A DNA stretch of 64,000 nucleotides from JB111 sp049856175 (lineage in GTDB: Bacteria; Actinomycetota; Actinomycetes; Actinomycetales; Actinomycetaceae). Under the pieces are notes generated by a model, which worked only from the letters and a program-made list of their open reading frames with translations, ran no database searches and was not told the DNA's origin. Location of the stretch: assembly GCF_049856175.1 (NCBI RefSeq), contig NZ_JBNDNA010000012.1, positions 1 through 64,000 of the forward strand, given 5' to 3'. Shown in pieces: positions 7,711 to 15,833 of this stretch; position 1 is the stretch's first letter; each line of letters opens with the position of its first letter. The translations under genes were made by a program, and so were the position numbers.

Positions 7711-9338
7711 CAGGCGGTCCCCGCGGCCGGGCGGCGGGAGGGGAACAGCCCGGACGGCGTCCCCCTCCCGTCCCAGTTGAGCAGGTTGATGCGGCCGGAC
7801 TCCGTCGGCCGGGTGTCGACCGGACCGGCGGGCACCCCGACACCGGCCATGCCCATGTCCTGCTCCGGCAGGTGCATCATGCCCGGCCCGCCGTCGGAGT
7901 TGAGCGGGCAGTCCGTCCCGACCCCCTCGAGCTGGTGGGCCTGCTCGGAGTGGCCCACCGGGATGACGTAGCGCTCGTCGTACTTCGCGATCGCCAGCAG
8001 CCGGTACATCTTCTCCATCGACGCACCGGTCATGCCGACGGCCTCGGCGATCTCCTCGTCGGGCTCGCCGCCGAGGTTGATGTCCCGCATGTAGGAGCGC
8101 ATCGCGGCCATCCGGGCGAGCACCCGCTGGACCGGGACGACGTCGCCTGCGGTGAACAGGTTCGCCAGGTACTCCACGGGGATGCGCATCTGGTCGATCG
8201 CCGCGAACAGTGTGCTCGCGTCCTCGGCGTCGGCACCGGTCTCCTGCACGACGTCGACCACCGCGGACAGGGGCGGGACGTACCAGACCATCGGCATGGT
8301 CCGGTACTCCGGGTGCAGCGGGAGCGCGACCTCGAACTCCTTGATGAGGCGCCACACCGGGGACCTGCGGGCGGCCTGCACCCAGTCGTAGGGGATTCCG
8401 GCGCGCTCGGCGGCATCCTGGACCTCGGGGTCGTTCGGGTCCAGGAGGACGTCCTTCTGTGCCTCGAGGAGAGCGTGCTCGTCCTCGACCGAGGCGGCGG
8501 CGGTGACCTTGTCGGCGTCGTACAGGACGAGCCCGATGTAGCGCAGACGACCCACGCAGGTCTCGGAGCACACCGTCGGCTCACCGGCCTCGATGCGGGG
8601 GTAGCAGAACGTGCACTTCTCGGCCTTGCCGGTCTTGTGGTTGAAGTAGATCTTCTTGTACGGGCAGCCGGAGACGCACATGCGCCAGCCGCGGCACTGG
8701 TCCTGGTCCACCAGGACGATGCCGTCCTCCTCGCGCTTGTAGATGGCCCCCGACGGGCAGGAGGCGGCGCAGCTGGGGTTGAGGCAGTGCTCGCAGATGC
8801 GCGGCAGGTAGAACATGAAGGTGTTCTCGAACTCGAGCTTCACCTTGTCCTGAAGCCCCTTGAGCATCGGATCCTTGTCGCCGGCCGCGTAGGTGCCGCC
8901 GAGGTCGTCGTCCCAGTTCCCCGACCACTGGACCTGCACGCGCTCGCCGGTGATGAGCGACTTCGGGGGAGCGGTCGGGATGTGCTGCTGCTGCGGCGAG
9001 GAGAGCAGGTTGTCGTACTCGTAGGTCCACGGCTCGTAGTAGTCCTCGATGCCGGGCAGCTTGGGGTTGTTGAAGATCCGCAGCAGCTTGCTCACGCGGC
9101 CCCCGCCCTTGAGCCGGAGCCGGCCGCCCCGGCCGACCTCCCACCCGCCCCGCCACTTCTCCTGGTCCTCGTACCCGCGCGGGTAGCCCTGGCCGGGCCG
9201 CGTCTCGACGTTGTTGAACCAGATGTACTCCGTGCCCTGCCGGTTGGTCCACGCCTGCTTGCACGTGACCGAGCAGGTGTGGCACCCGATGCACTTGTCG
9301 AGGTTCATGACCATCGCCATCTGGGCCATCACTCGCAT
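7710..9338 (-). CDS. narH: Respiratory nitrate reductase beta subunit NarH
   Basis: 542 residues, the electron-transfer subunit between NarI hemes and NarG. Four cysteine groups for one [3Fe-4S] and three [4Fe-4S] clusters are visible: CIGCHTCSVTC at residues 16-26, CEHCLNPSCAASCP, CRGWRMCVSGCP (the Trp in place of the second Cys is the normal [3Fe-4S] signature), and CTFCYP followed by CSETC. The C-terminal part carries the family tail (LLNWDGRGTP). Start ATG 9338 has AAGGAG seven bases upstream; the gap to narG is 27 bases. Confidence 0.95.
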   Translation of the reverse strand: MRVMAQMAMVMNLDKCIGCHTCSVTCKQAWTNRQGTEYIWFNNVETRPGQGYPRGYEDQEKWRGGWEVGRGGRLRLKGGGRVSKLLRIFNNPKLPGIEDYYEPWTYEYDNLLSSPQQQHIPTAPPKSLITGERVQVQWSGNWDDDLGGTYAAGDKDPMLKGLQDKVKLEFENTFMFYLPRICEHCLNPSCAASCPSGAIYKREEDGIVLVDQDQCRGWRMCVSGCPYKKIYFNHKTGKAEKCTFCYPRIEAGEPTVCSETCVGRLRYIGLVLYDADKVTAAASVEDEHALLEAQKDVLLDPNDPEVQDAAERAGIPYDWVQAARRSPVWRLIKEFEVALPLHPEYRTMPMVWYVPPLSAVVDVVQETGADAEDASTLFAAIDQMRIPVEYLANLFTAGDVVPVQRVLARMAAMRSYMRDINLGGEPDEEIAEAVGMTGASMEKMYRLLAIAKYDERYVIPVGHSEQAHQLEGVGTDCPLNSDGGPGMMHLPEQDMGMAGVGVPAGPVDTRPTESGRINLLNWDGRGTPSGLFPSRRPAAGTA

Positions 9339-9365
9339 GTCTCGCTCCTTGTCCGATCCGCGTGC

Positions 9366-12300
9366 TCAGTACTCGACCGGGGTCGTGCGACGCCGGATCA
9401 CGGTGACCTCGTCGCGCTGGTTGCCGGTGGGGCCGTAGTAGTTGAAGGCGAAGGCCAGCTGCCCGTACCCGCCCACGAGGTGACTCGGCTTGAGCATGAT
9501 CCGCGTGAGGGAGTTGTGGATGCCGCCGCGTCGCCCGGACGTCTCCGACAGGGGCACGTTGACGGTGCGGTCCTGCGCGTGGTGCATGTACGCCGTCCCG
9601 CGCGGCATGCGGTGGCTGACGATCGCGCGCGCCGAGACCACGCCGTTGCGGTTGACGGCCTCGATCCAGTCGTTGTCCGCGATCCCCACCGCCTCGGCGT
9701 CCTCGACGCTCATCCAGATCGTCTGCCCGCCGCGCGAAAGGTTCATCATGAAGAAGTTCTCCATGTACATGGAGTGGATCGCCCACTTGTTGTGGGGCGT
9801 GAGGTAGCGGACCGCGATGCCCCCACCGCTGCGCTCGCCGACCCGCGTCTCGCCGAACAGGGCGGTCATGTCCAGCGGCGGACGGAACACCGGCAGCGAC
9901 TCGCCCATCTCGAGCAGCCAGTCGTGGTCGAGGTAGAAGTGCTGGCGCCCGGTCAGGGTGTGCCAGGGCTTCTTCTTCTCGACGTTGATGGTGAACGGCG
10001 AGTAGCGCCGCCCACCGGTCTCGGACCCGGACCACTCCGGCGAGGTGACGACGGGCACGGGGGCGGCCTGGGTGTCCTTGAACGTCACGTGCCGGCCCGC
10101 GTTCTCCTCGGCGAGGTCGGCGAGCTGGACGCCGGTGCGCCGCTCGAGGGTGCGGAAGCCCTGCAGCGCCATCTCGCCGTTGGTGGTGCCGGACAGCCGC
10201 AGGATGAACTCCGCCGCCTGCAGGTCCGTCTCGATGCTCGGCTGCCCGGCCCCGACGCCGGACTCCACCCGCCCGTTGAGGGCGCCGAGCTCGGCGACGA
10301 ACTCCTTCACGTCGTAGGTGAGCCCCTTGGTCGTCATGCCCAGCCTCTCCAGCAGGGGGCCGACGGAGACGTACTTCTCGTGGATCGTCGCGTAGTCGCG
10401 CTCGACCTCGACCAGGCGGGGCATCGTCCGGCCCGGGACCGGCTCGCACTCGCCCTTCTTCCAGTCCAGGACCTTCCCGCGCGGGGCCGCCATGGCGTCG
10501 GCGGAGTCGTGCTGGAGGGGGACGGCGACGACGTCGGTGCGCGTGCCGAGGTGGTCGACCGCCAGCTGGCTGAACCGCTCGGCGATCGTCTTCCACGCCT
10601 CCCAGTCGGTCCGCGACTGCCACGGCGAGGAGATCGCCGGGTTGAACGAGTGGATGAACGGGTGCATGTCCGTCGTCGAGAGGTCGTGCTTCTCGTACCA
10701 GGTGGCCGCGGGCAGGATGACGTCGGAGTGCAGCGTCGTCGATGTCATACGGAAGTCGAGCGTGAGCAGGAGGTCGATCTTCCCCGCGGGGGCCTCGTCG
10801 CGCCAGGTGACGTCGCGGGGCCGGAACTCCGGCGGCGTCTCCTCGGCCCGCACGTCGTTGTCGACCCCGAGCAGGTGCTTGAGGAAGTACTGGTCGCCCT
10901 TCGCCGAGCTGCCGAGGGTGTTGGCGCGCCACATCGACCAGATGCGCGGGTAGTTCTGCGGCGCGTCGGGGTCCTCGGCGGCGAACCGGATGTGGCCGTC
11001 GCGCAGCTGGTCGACGAGGTAGGGGATCGTCTCCTGGCCGGCCTCCTTGGCGCGGTCGGCCACGTCCAGGGAGCTGATGTCGAACTGGGGGAAGAACGGC
11101 TGCCAGCCGAGCCGCTGGGACAGGGCGACGGCGTCGGCGGTCGTCGTGCCGGCGAACGTGCCCGCCCCGGTCCGTGCCGCGAGCCGGTCGGCGCCGAACT
11201 GGTCGTAGCGCCACTGGTCGGTGTGCATGTACCAGTAGGTCGTCTGCGTCATCTGCCGCGGGGGCCGCGACCAGTCCAGGGCGTTGGCCAGGTGCAGCCA
11301 GCCGCTGATGGGTCGGACCTTCTCCTGGCCGACGTAGTGCGCCCAGCCGCCGCCGTTGACGCCCTGGCAGCCGGTGAGGTTCGTCAGCGTGAGGAACGTG
11401 CGGTAGATGGTGTCGGAGTGGAACCAGTGGTTCGTGCCGGCGCCCATGATGATCATCGAGCGGCCGCCGGAGTCGCGGGCGTTGGCGGCGAACTCGCGGG
11501 CGATCCGGGCCGCGGCCTGAGCGGGGACGCCGGTGATGGCCTCCTGCCAGGCCGGGGTGGCGGGCTGGGTGGCGTCCTCGTAGCCCGTGGGCCACGAGCC
11601 GGGCAGGCCCGGGCGAGCGACCCCGTAGCGGGCGAGCAGCAGGTCGTAGACGGTGGTGACGAGCCGGCCGCCGACGCGGCGGGCCGGGACGCCGCGCAGC
11701 ACGTCGTGCGCCTCGCCCTGGTCGGCGGAGTCGAACCGGGGCAGCGCGACCTCGACGGATCGCTCGGCGTGCTCGATGAGGCTCAGGGCCGGCACGAGGT
11801 CGCCGAGGTCGAGGTTCCAGCGGCCCTCGCCGTCGGCGGCGAACCGGTGGCCGAGCGTGCCGCCGGGCACGGCCGGGTGGCCGGTGACGGCGTCGAGCAT
11901 GACGGGCTTGAACTCGGCGTGCTCGGTGTCGGCCTCCTCGCCCACGAGCTCGGCGCCGAGGTCGTCCGCGACGACGAACTTCCCGGCCTGCCACGCGCCG
12001 CCCTCGCCTGAGGTGAGCTCGACGAGGAACGGCAGGTCGGTGTAGCGGGAGACGTAGTCGGTGAACCGCTCCGTCGGCTGCTCGACGAAGAACTCGCGCA
12101 GGATGACGTGCCCCATCGCCATCGCGAGGGCGGCGTCGGTCCCCGGGTGCGGCGCGAGCCACTCGTCGGCGAACTTCACGCTCTCCGCGTAGTCGGGCGC
12201 GACGGAGATGACCTTCTGGCCGCGGTACCGGGCCTCGGTCATCCAGTGGGCGTCCGGGGTCCGGGTGAGGGGGACGTTGGAGCCCCACATGATGAGGTAG

Positions 12301-13100
12301 GAGGCGTCCCACCAGTCCCCGGACTCCGGGACGTCGGTCTGGTCGCCGAAGACCTGGGGCGAGGCGGGCGGCAGGTCGGCGTACCAGTCGTAGAAGCTGA
12401 GCATCGAGCCGCCGATGAGCTGGTGGAAGCGGGCGCCGGAGGAAAACGACACCTGGCTCATCGCGGGGATCGGGGAGAAGCCGGTCGCCCGGTCCGGCCC
12501 GAGCTCCTTGACCGTGTAGACGTAGGCCGCGGCGACGATGTCCACGGCCTCCTTCCAGGTGGCCCGCACGAGACCGCCCTTGCCGCGGGCCGACTTGTAG
12601 CGGCGGGCCTTCTCGGGGTCCTCGACGATGGACTTCCACGCGAGGACCGGGTCGCCGCCGGGCACCTGCTCCCGCGCCTCCCGGAACAGCCGGACGAGCT
12701 CGCCGCGCACGTACGGGTAGCGCACCCGCGTGGGGGAGTAGGTGTACCAGGAGAAGGAGGCACCTCGCGGGCAGCCCCGGGGCTCGTACTCGGGTCGGTC
12801 CGGCCCCGCCGACGGGTAGTCGGTCTGCTGCGACTCCCAGGTGATGATCCCGTCCTTGACGTACACCTTCCACGAGCAGGACCCGGTGCAGTTGACGCCG
12901 TGGGTGGAGCGGACGACCTTGTCGTGGCTCCAGCGGTCCCGGTAGAAGGAGTCGCCGGATCGCCCGCCCTCGAGGTGGATCTCCCGGTTGTCCGGGCTGA
13001 CGGGGGCCCGGGAGAACATCTTGCGCACGCCGATGAGGGCGTCCGTCAGCGAGCTGTCGAGGCCGGGCGCGGTGCCCCGCTCGGAGTCCCGGACGGTCAT
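9366..13100 (-). CDS. narG: Respiratory nitrate reductase alpha subunit NarG
   Basis: 1244 residues, full length for a membrane-type Mo-bisMGD nitrate reductase. The FS0 cluster motif is His67-x3-Cys71-x3-Cys75-x34-Cys110, the His variant diagnostic for NarG. The segment DWWDASYLIMWGSNVPLTRTPD contains the region of the Asp that binds Mo. There is no twin-arginine signal, consistent with the cytoplasm-facing NarGHI type. Start ATG 13100 follows GGGAGG and overlaps the narK stop (ATGA). The long frame upstream of this start overlaps narK and is not used. Confidence 0.95.
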   Translation of the reverse strand: MTVRDSERGTAPGLDSSLTDALIGVRKMFSRAPVSPDNREIHLEGGRSGDSFYRDRWSHDKVVRSTHGVNCTGSCSWKVYVKDGIITWESQQTDYPSAGPDRPEYEPRGCPRGASFSWYTYSPTRVRYPYVRGELVRLFREAREQVPGGDPVLAWKSIVEDPEKARRYKSARGKGGLVRATWKEAVDIVAAAYVYTVKELGPDRATGFSPIPAMSQVSFSSGARFHQLIGGSMLSFYDWYADLPPASPQVFGDQTDVPESGDWWDASYLIMWGSNVPLTRTPDAHWMTEARYRGQKVISVAPDYAESVKFADEWLAPHPGTDAALAMAMGHVILREFFVEQPTERFTDYVSRYTDLPFLVELTSGEGGAWQAGKFVVADDLGAELVGEEADTEHAEFKPVMLDAVTGHPAVPGGTLGHRFAADGEGRWNLDLGDLVPALSLIEHAERSVEVALPRFDSADQGEAHDVLRGVPARRVGGRLVTTVYDLLLARYGVARPGLPGSWPTGYEDATQPATPAWQEAITGVPAQAAARIAREFAANARDSGGRSMIIMGAGTNHWFHSDTIYRTFLTLTNLTGCQGVNGGGWAHYVGQEKVRPISGWLHLANALDWSRPPRQMTQTTYWYMHTDQWRYDQFGADRLAARTGAGTFAGTTTADAVALSQRLGWQPFFPQFDISSLDVADRAKEAGQETIPYLVDQLRDGHIRFAAEDPDAPQNYPRIWSMWRANTLGSSAKGDQYFLKHLLGVDNDVRAEETPPEFRPRDVTWRDEAPAGKIDLLLTLDFRMTSTTLHSDVILPAATWYEKHDLSTTDMHPFIHSFNPAISSPWQSRTDWEAWKTIAERFSQLAVDHLGTRTDVVAVPLQHDSADAMAAPRGKVLDWKKGECEPVPGRTMPRLVEVERDYATIHEKYVSVGPLLERLGMTTKGLTYDVKEFVAELGALNGRVESGVGAGQPSIETDLQAAEFILRLSGTTNGEMALQGFRTLERRTGVQLADLAEENAGRHVTFKDTQAAPVPVVTSPEWSGSETGGRRYSPFTINVEKKKPWHTLTGRQHFYLDHDWLLEMGESLPVFRPPLDMTALFGETRVGERSGGGIAVRYLTPHNKWAIHSMYMENFFMMNLSRGGQTIWMSVEDAEAVGIADNDWIEAVNRNGVVSARAIVSHRMPRGTAYMHHAQDRTVNVPLSETSGRRGGIHNSLTRIMLKPSHLVGGYGQLAFAFNYYGPTGNQRDEVTVIRRRTTPVEY

Positions 13101-14362
13101 GAGGTCCTCCCGTGGTCGTGGTGATCGGCGTCGTGGATCGGCACCTCGTGGTCGGCGGCGGTGCGCCGGCGCGCCGCCCGGCCGACCATGAGGGTGATGA
13201 CGACGGCTCCGGCCGACGCCACGGCGAGGGCCAGCAGGCCGAGCCCGTAGTTGGACTGGTTGATCCACAGCTGACCGAGGATGAGCGGCGGGACGAAGCC
13301 GCCCAGGCCGCCGGCGGCACCGACGAGTCCCGTGATGGCGCCGACCTTCGACGGGTCGGACGCCTGGCCGACGAGGCCGAACACGGCGCCGGTGCCCAGG
13401 CCGAGCCCGACCGCCATGACGAGGAAGGCGGCGGTGCCGATCCCGGACAGCGAGGGGTTGATGCTGAGGACGACCGCCATCGCCGTGACCGTGAGGTAGG
13501 AGGCGAGCAGGGTCGTGACGGCACCGATGCGGTCGGCGAGCAGGCCGCCGACGACGCGGCAGGCGACGGCCAGGACGACGAACCCGCCCATCCGGGCCGC
13601 GGCGTCGCCGGCCTCGAGGCCGTACTCGTTCTGCAGGTAGGTCGGCAGATAGACCGAGAAGGCGACGTACCCGCCGAACGCGATGGCGTAGAGGTACATC
13701 GCCTGCCACGTGAGGGCCAGGCCGGCTGCGCCCCGCACCTTGGCGACCATCGACGTCCTCGAGGGCGTCCAGGCCGGGGCGTCGCGCATGAGGAACCAGG
13801 CGAGAGCGGCGTAGAGCGCCAGGACGGCCGCGGCCACGAGGAAGGGGACGGTCTCGCCCGCGCCGACGTGGAGCGGGACGGTGGTGAACGCCGAGATGGC
13901 GGTGCCGACCATGCCGGCGCCGTAGATCCCCAGCGCGAGGCCGCGCCCGCTGGGCGGGAACCAGGCGTTGACGAAGGGCACACCGACGGCGAACACCGTC
14001 CCCGCGATTCCGAGGAAGAATCCACCGACGAGCAGGGCCGTGTAGCTGTCCTGCCCGAAGAATCCGAGGAACAGTACCGGGACGATGCTGACGACCGAGA
14101 TCAGCGGCATCATCACGCGACCGCCGTACCGGTCCGTGAGCGCGCCGACGGGAATCCGGCCGAGCGAGCCGACGAGCACCGGGACCGCGACGAGCAGGGC
14201 CGAGTCCGCCGTCAGACCCTTCTCGACGAAGGTCGAGCCCAACGGGCTCAGCAGCGCCCAGGCCCAGAAGTTCAGCATGAAGCCGACGGTCGCCAGCACG
14301 AGCGCCCGCGTGCGCGGCCCTCGGCCCGTGTCCGTGACTGCGGAGCCCGAACCTGCGTCCAC
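13097..14362 (-). CDS. narK: Nitrate/nitrite transporter NarK
   Basis: About 421 residues, 12 membrane helices, major facilitator superfamily, nitrate/nitrite porter family. Seen: the first helix LATVGFMLNFWAWALLSPLG, GRIPVGALTDRYGGR between helices 2 and 3, a GxxxG-rich nitrate-signature helix (FLGIAGTVFAVGVPFVNAW) and its second-half counterpart (GLGLGTGAVFGLVGQ). It should bring nitrate in and export nitrite for NarGHI. I prefer the GTG at 14362, which sits six bases after GGGGAGG; a GTG at 14368 and an ATG at 14413 are in frame upstream. First gene of the operon. Confidence 0.9.
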   Translation of the reverse strand: MDAGSGSAVTDTGRGPRTRALVLATVGFMLNFWAWALLSPLGSTFVEKGLTADSALLVAVPVLVGSLGRIPVGALTDRYGGRVMMPLISVVSIVPVLFLGFFGQDSYTALLVGGFFLGIAGTVFAVGVPFVNAWFPPSGRGLALGIYGAGMVGTAISAFTTVPLHVGAGETVPFLVAAAVLALYAALAWFLMRDAPAWTPSRTSMVAKVRGAAGLALTWQAMYLYAIAFGGYVAFSVYLPTYLQNEYGLEAGDAAARMGGFVVLAVACRVVGGLLADRIGAVTTLLASYLTVTAMAVVLSINPSLSGIGTAAFLVMAVGLGLGTGAVFGLVGQASDPSKVGAITGLVGAAGGLGGFVPPLILGQLWINQSNYGLGLLALAVASAGAVVITLMVGRAARRRTAADHEVPIHDADHHDHGRTS

Positions 14363-14582
14363 GTCCACCCTCCCCGACCATTCAACGGCTTTCGAGGAGC
14401 ATAACCACGACACGTATTAAGAAAGACATTGATGCGGTAATCATTCGGTGTGCATTCCGGACATAAACGACGTGAGTGATCATGGCGGTCGGGTGTTCCT
14501 TCCGCTTTTTCTCATTGGTCGTTCATCGTTCAGCGTTCGTCGCCCGTGCGGACGACCCGCGCGGGCCACCTACCATCGCGGC
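14363..14582. promoter_or_regulatory. Divergent nar / GNAT promoter region
   Basis: 220 bases, more AT-rich than its surroundings, between narK (leftward) and the GNAT fusion gene (rightward). It contains an imperfect dyad at 14428-14444 with TGAT and ATCA half-sites six bases apart, faintly like an FNR/CRP-class site, so oxygen- or nitrate-responsive control of the nar operon is plausible but not shown. Confidence 0.35.
14571..14576 (+). promoter_or_regulatory. -10 hexamer TACCAT, leaderless start of GNAT fusion
   Basis: Lies six bases before ATG 14583; there is no ribosome binding site. It supports 14583 rather than the earlier in-frame ATG at 14448. Confidence 0.6.
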
Positions 14583-15797
14583 ATGGAGCCCTTCACCCTG
14601 ACCGACGGCGTCGTCGAGCTCTCCGTGCCCACCGAGAAGGACGTCGACGCGGTCCTCGGGGCCTGCCAGGACCCGGCGATCCAGGAGTGGACCACCGTCC
14701 CCTCGCCGTACCGCCTGCGCGACGCCGAGACGTTCGTGCGTGACGTCTCCGTCCGCGGCTGGGAGCTCGACACGCCCCACTGGGCGGTCCGGGAGATCGG
14801 TCCGGACGGTCCGACGCTCGTAGGTGTCGTCTCCTGCGGCCCCGTCCGAGCGGGTGCCCGCACCGAGATCGGCTACTGGATGGCGCCGGCCGGCCGCGGG
14901 CGCGGGCTGCTGGCGCGGGCGCTCGACCTCGTCCTCGACGAGCTCTTCGCCCGGGGGGTCGCGGCCGCCGGGTGGTCCGCGGAGATCCACGACGGCGAGC
15001 CCAACTGGGACTCGTGGCGCGTCGCGTGGCGGCTCGGGTTCCGCGCCGAGGGTGTGTCTCGCGCCGCCTTCCCCAACAAGGGCGTGCTCCACGACGGTCT
15101 TCGCGCCACACTCCTCGCCACGGACCCGCGCGAGCCGGCGGCACCGTGGGACGGCCCGGCTCGCGCGAGCGGTGACGAGTGGGCCGTGCTCGACGACGAC
15201 CCCGGCGTCGGTGCCGACTCCGACGCGGGCGCCGACCCCGACGCGGGCGCCGACTCCGACGCGGGCGCCGACCCCGACGCGGGCGCCGACTCCGACGCCA
15301 GCGCGGACGGGCCGGCGCACGGCGGTCCCACGATGCCGGACCCGCGCGACCCCGAGGCGCTCGTGCGGCAGTTCCACGCGACCTACGAGCTGCCGGTGGT
15401 CACCACCGGTCCCGAGGCCGACGTCGAGCGGGTGCACATGCGCACCGGGCTCGTCGTCGAGGAGGCGGCGGAGCTCGTCGGTGCGGTCTACGGTCGGCGC
15501 GCCGAGGAGATCCTCGTCGAGGCGTTCGCCCGCGCGGTCGAGGCGGACGACGGCGCTCGGGACACGGTCGAGGTCGCGGACGCCCTCGGGGACCTCGTCT
15601 ACGTCGCCTACGGGATGGCGCTCGAGTGCGGCATCCCGCTGCCCGCGGTGCTGCGCGAGATCCAGGCTTCCAACCTGTCCAAGCTCGGCGAGGACGGCCG
15701 CCCGATCTACCGCGAGGACGGCAAGGTGCTCAAGGGGCCGGGATACTTCCCGCCCGACGTCGACGGCGTGCTGCGCCGGGAGCGCCTGACCGGCTGA
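14583..15797 (+). CDS. GNAT acetyltransferase fused to a MazG-like/PRA-PH domain
   Basis: 404 residues, two unrelated enzymes in one chain. Residues 1-~185 are a RimJ/RimL-type N-acetyltransferase, with the acetyl-CoA loop around APAGRGRGLLARAL and a C-terminal WRLGFRAEGVSR. Residues ~211-239 are a linker of near-perfect six-residue repeats (GADSDA/GADPDA). Residues ~255-404 look like an all-alpha NTP pyrophosphohydrolase of the phosphoribosyl-ATP pyrophosphatase/MazG class, with EEAAEL and DALGDLVYVAYG expected to bind metal and a C-terminal segment NLSKLGEDGRPIYREDGKVLKGPGY. A house-cleaning nucleotide hydrolase coupled to an acyltransferase is inferred; substrates are unknown. Confidence 0.8.
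   Translation: MEPFTLTDGVVELSVPTEKDVDAVLGACQDPAIQEWTTVPSPYRLRDAETFVRDVSVRGWELDTPHWAVREIGPDGPTLVGVVSCGPVRAGARTEIGYWMAPAGRGRGLLARALDLVLDELFARGVAAAGWSAEIHDGEPNWDSWRVAWRLGFRAEGVSRAAFPNKGVLHDGLRATLLATDPREPAAPWDGPARASGDEWAVLDDDPGVGADSDAGADPDAGADSDAGADPDAGADSDASADGPAHGGPTMPDPRDPEALVRQFHATYELPVVTTGPEADVERVHMRTGLVVEEAAELVGAVYGRRAEEILVEAFARAVEADDGARDTVEVADALGDLVYVAYGMALECGIPLPAVLREIQASNLSKLGEDGRPIYREDGKVLKGPGYFPPDVDGVLRRERLTG
15213..15299 (+). repeat. 18-bp tandem repeat coding the interdomain linker
   Basis: About 4.8 copies of an 18-bp unit, alternating TCC and CCC so that the true period is 36 bp. It encodes the Asp/Ala/Gly linker between the two domains of the fusion protein and can vary in length in frame. 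Confidence 0.9.
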
Positions 15798-15833
15798 CGA
15801 CACGCACCCGCGGAGCAGTGCCACCATGGTCCG

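Noticed and set aside
7584..12011. 1475-codon plus-strand open frame
   Set aside because: Antisense to narH and narG; low-complexity translation with no start signal.
8581..14025. 1814-codon minus-strand open frame
   Set aside because: It runs out of frame through narK, narG and narH, all of which have strong family matches and ribosome binding sites in other frames.
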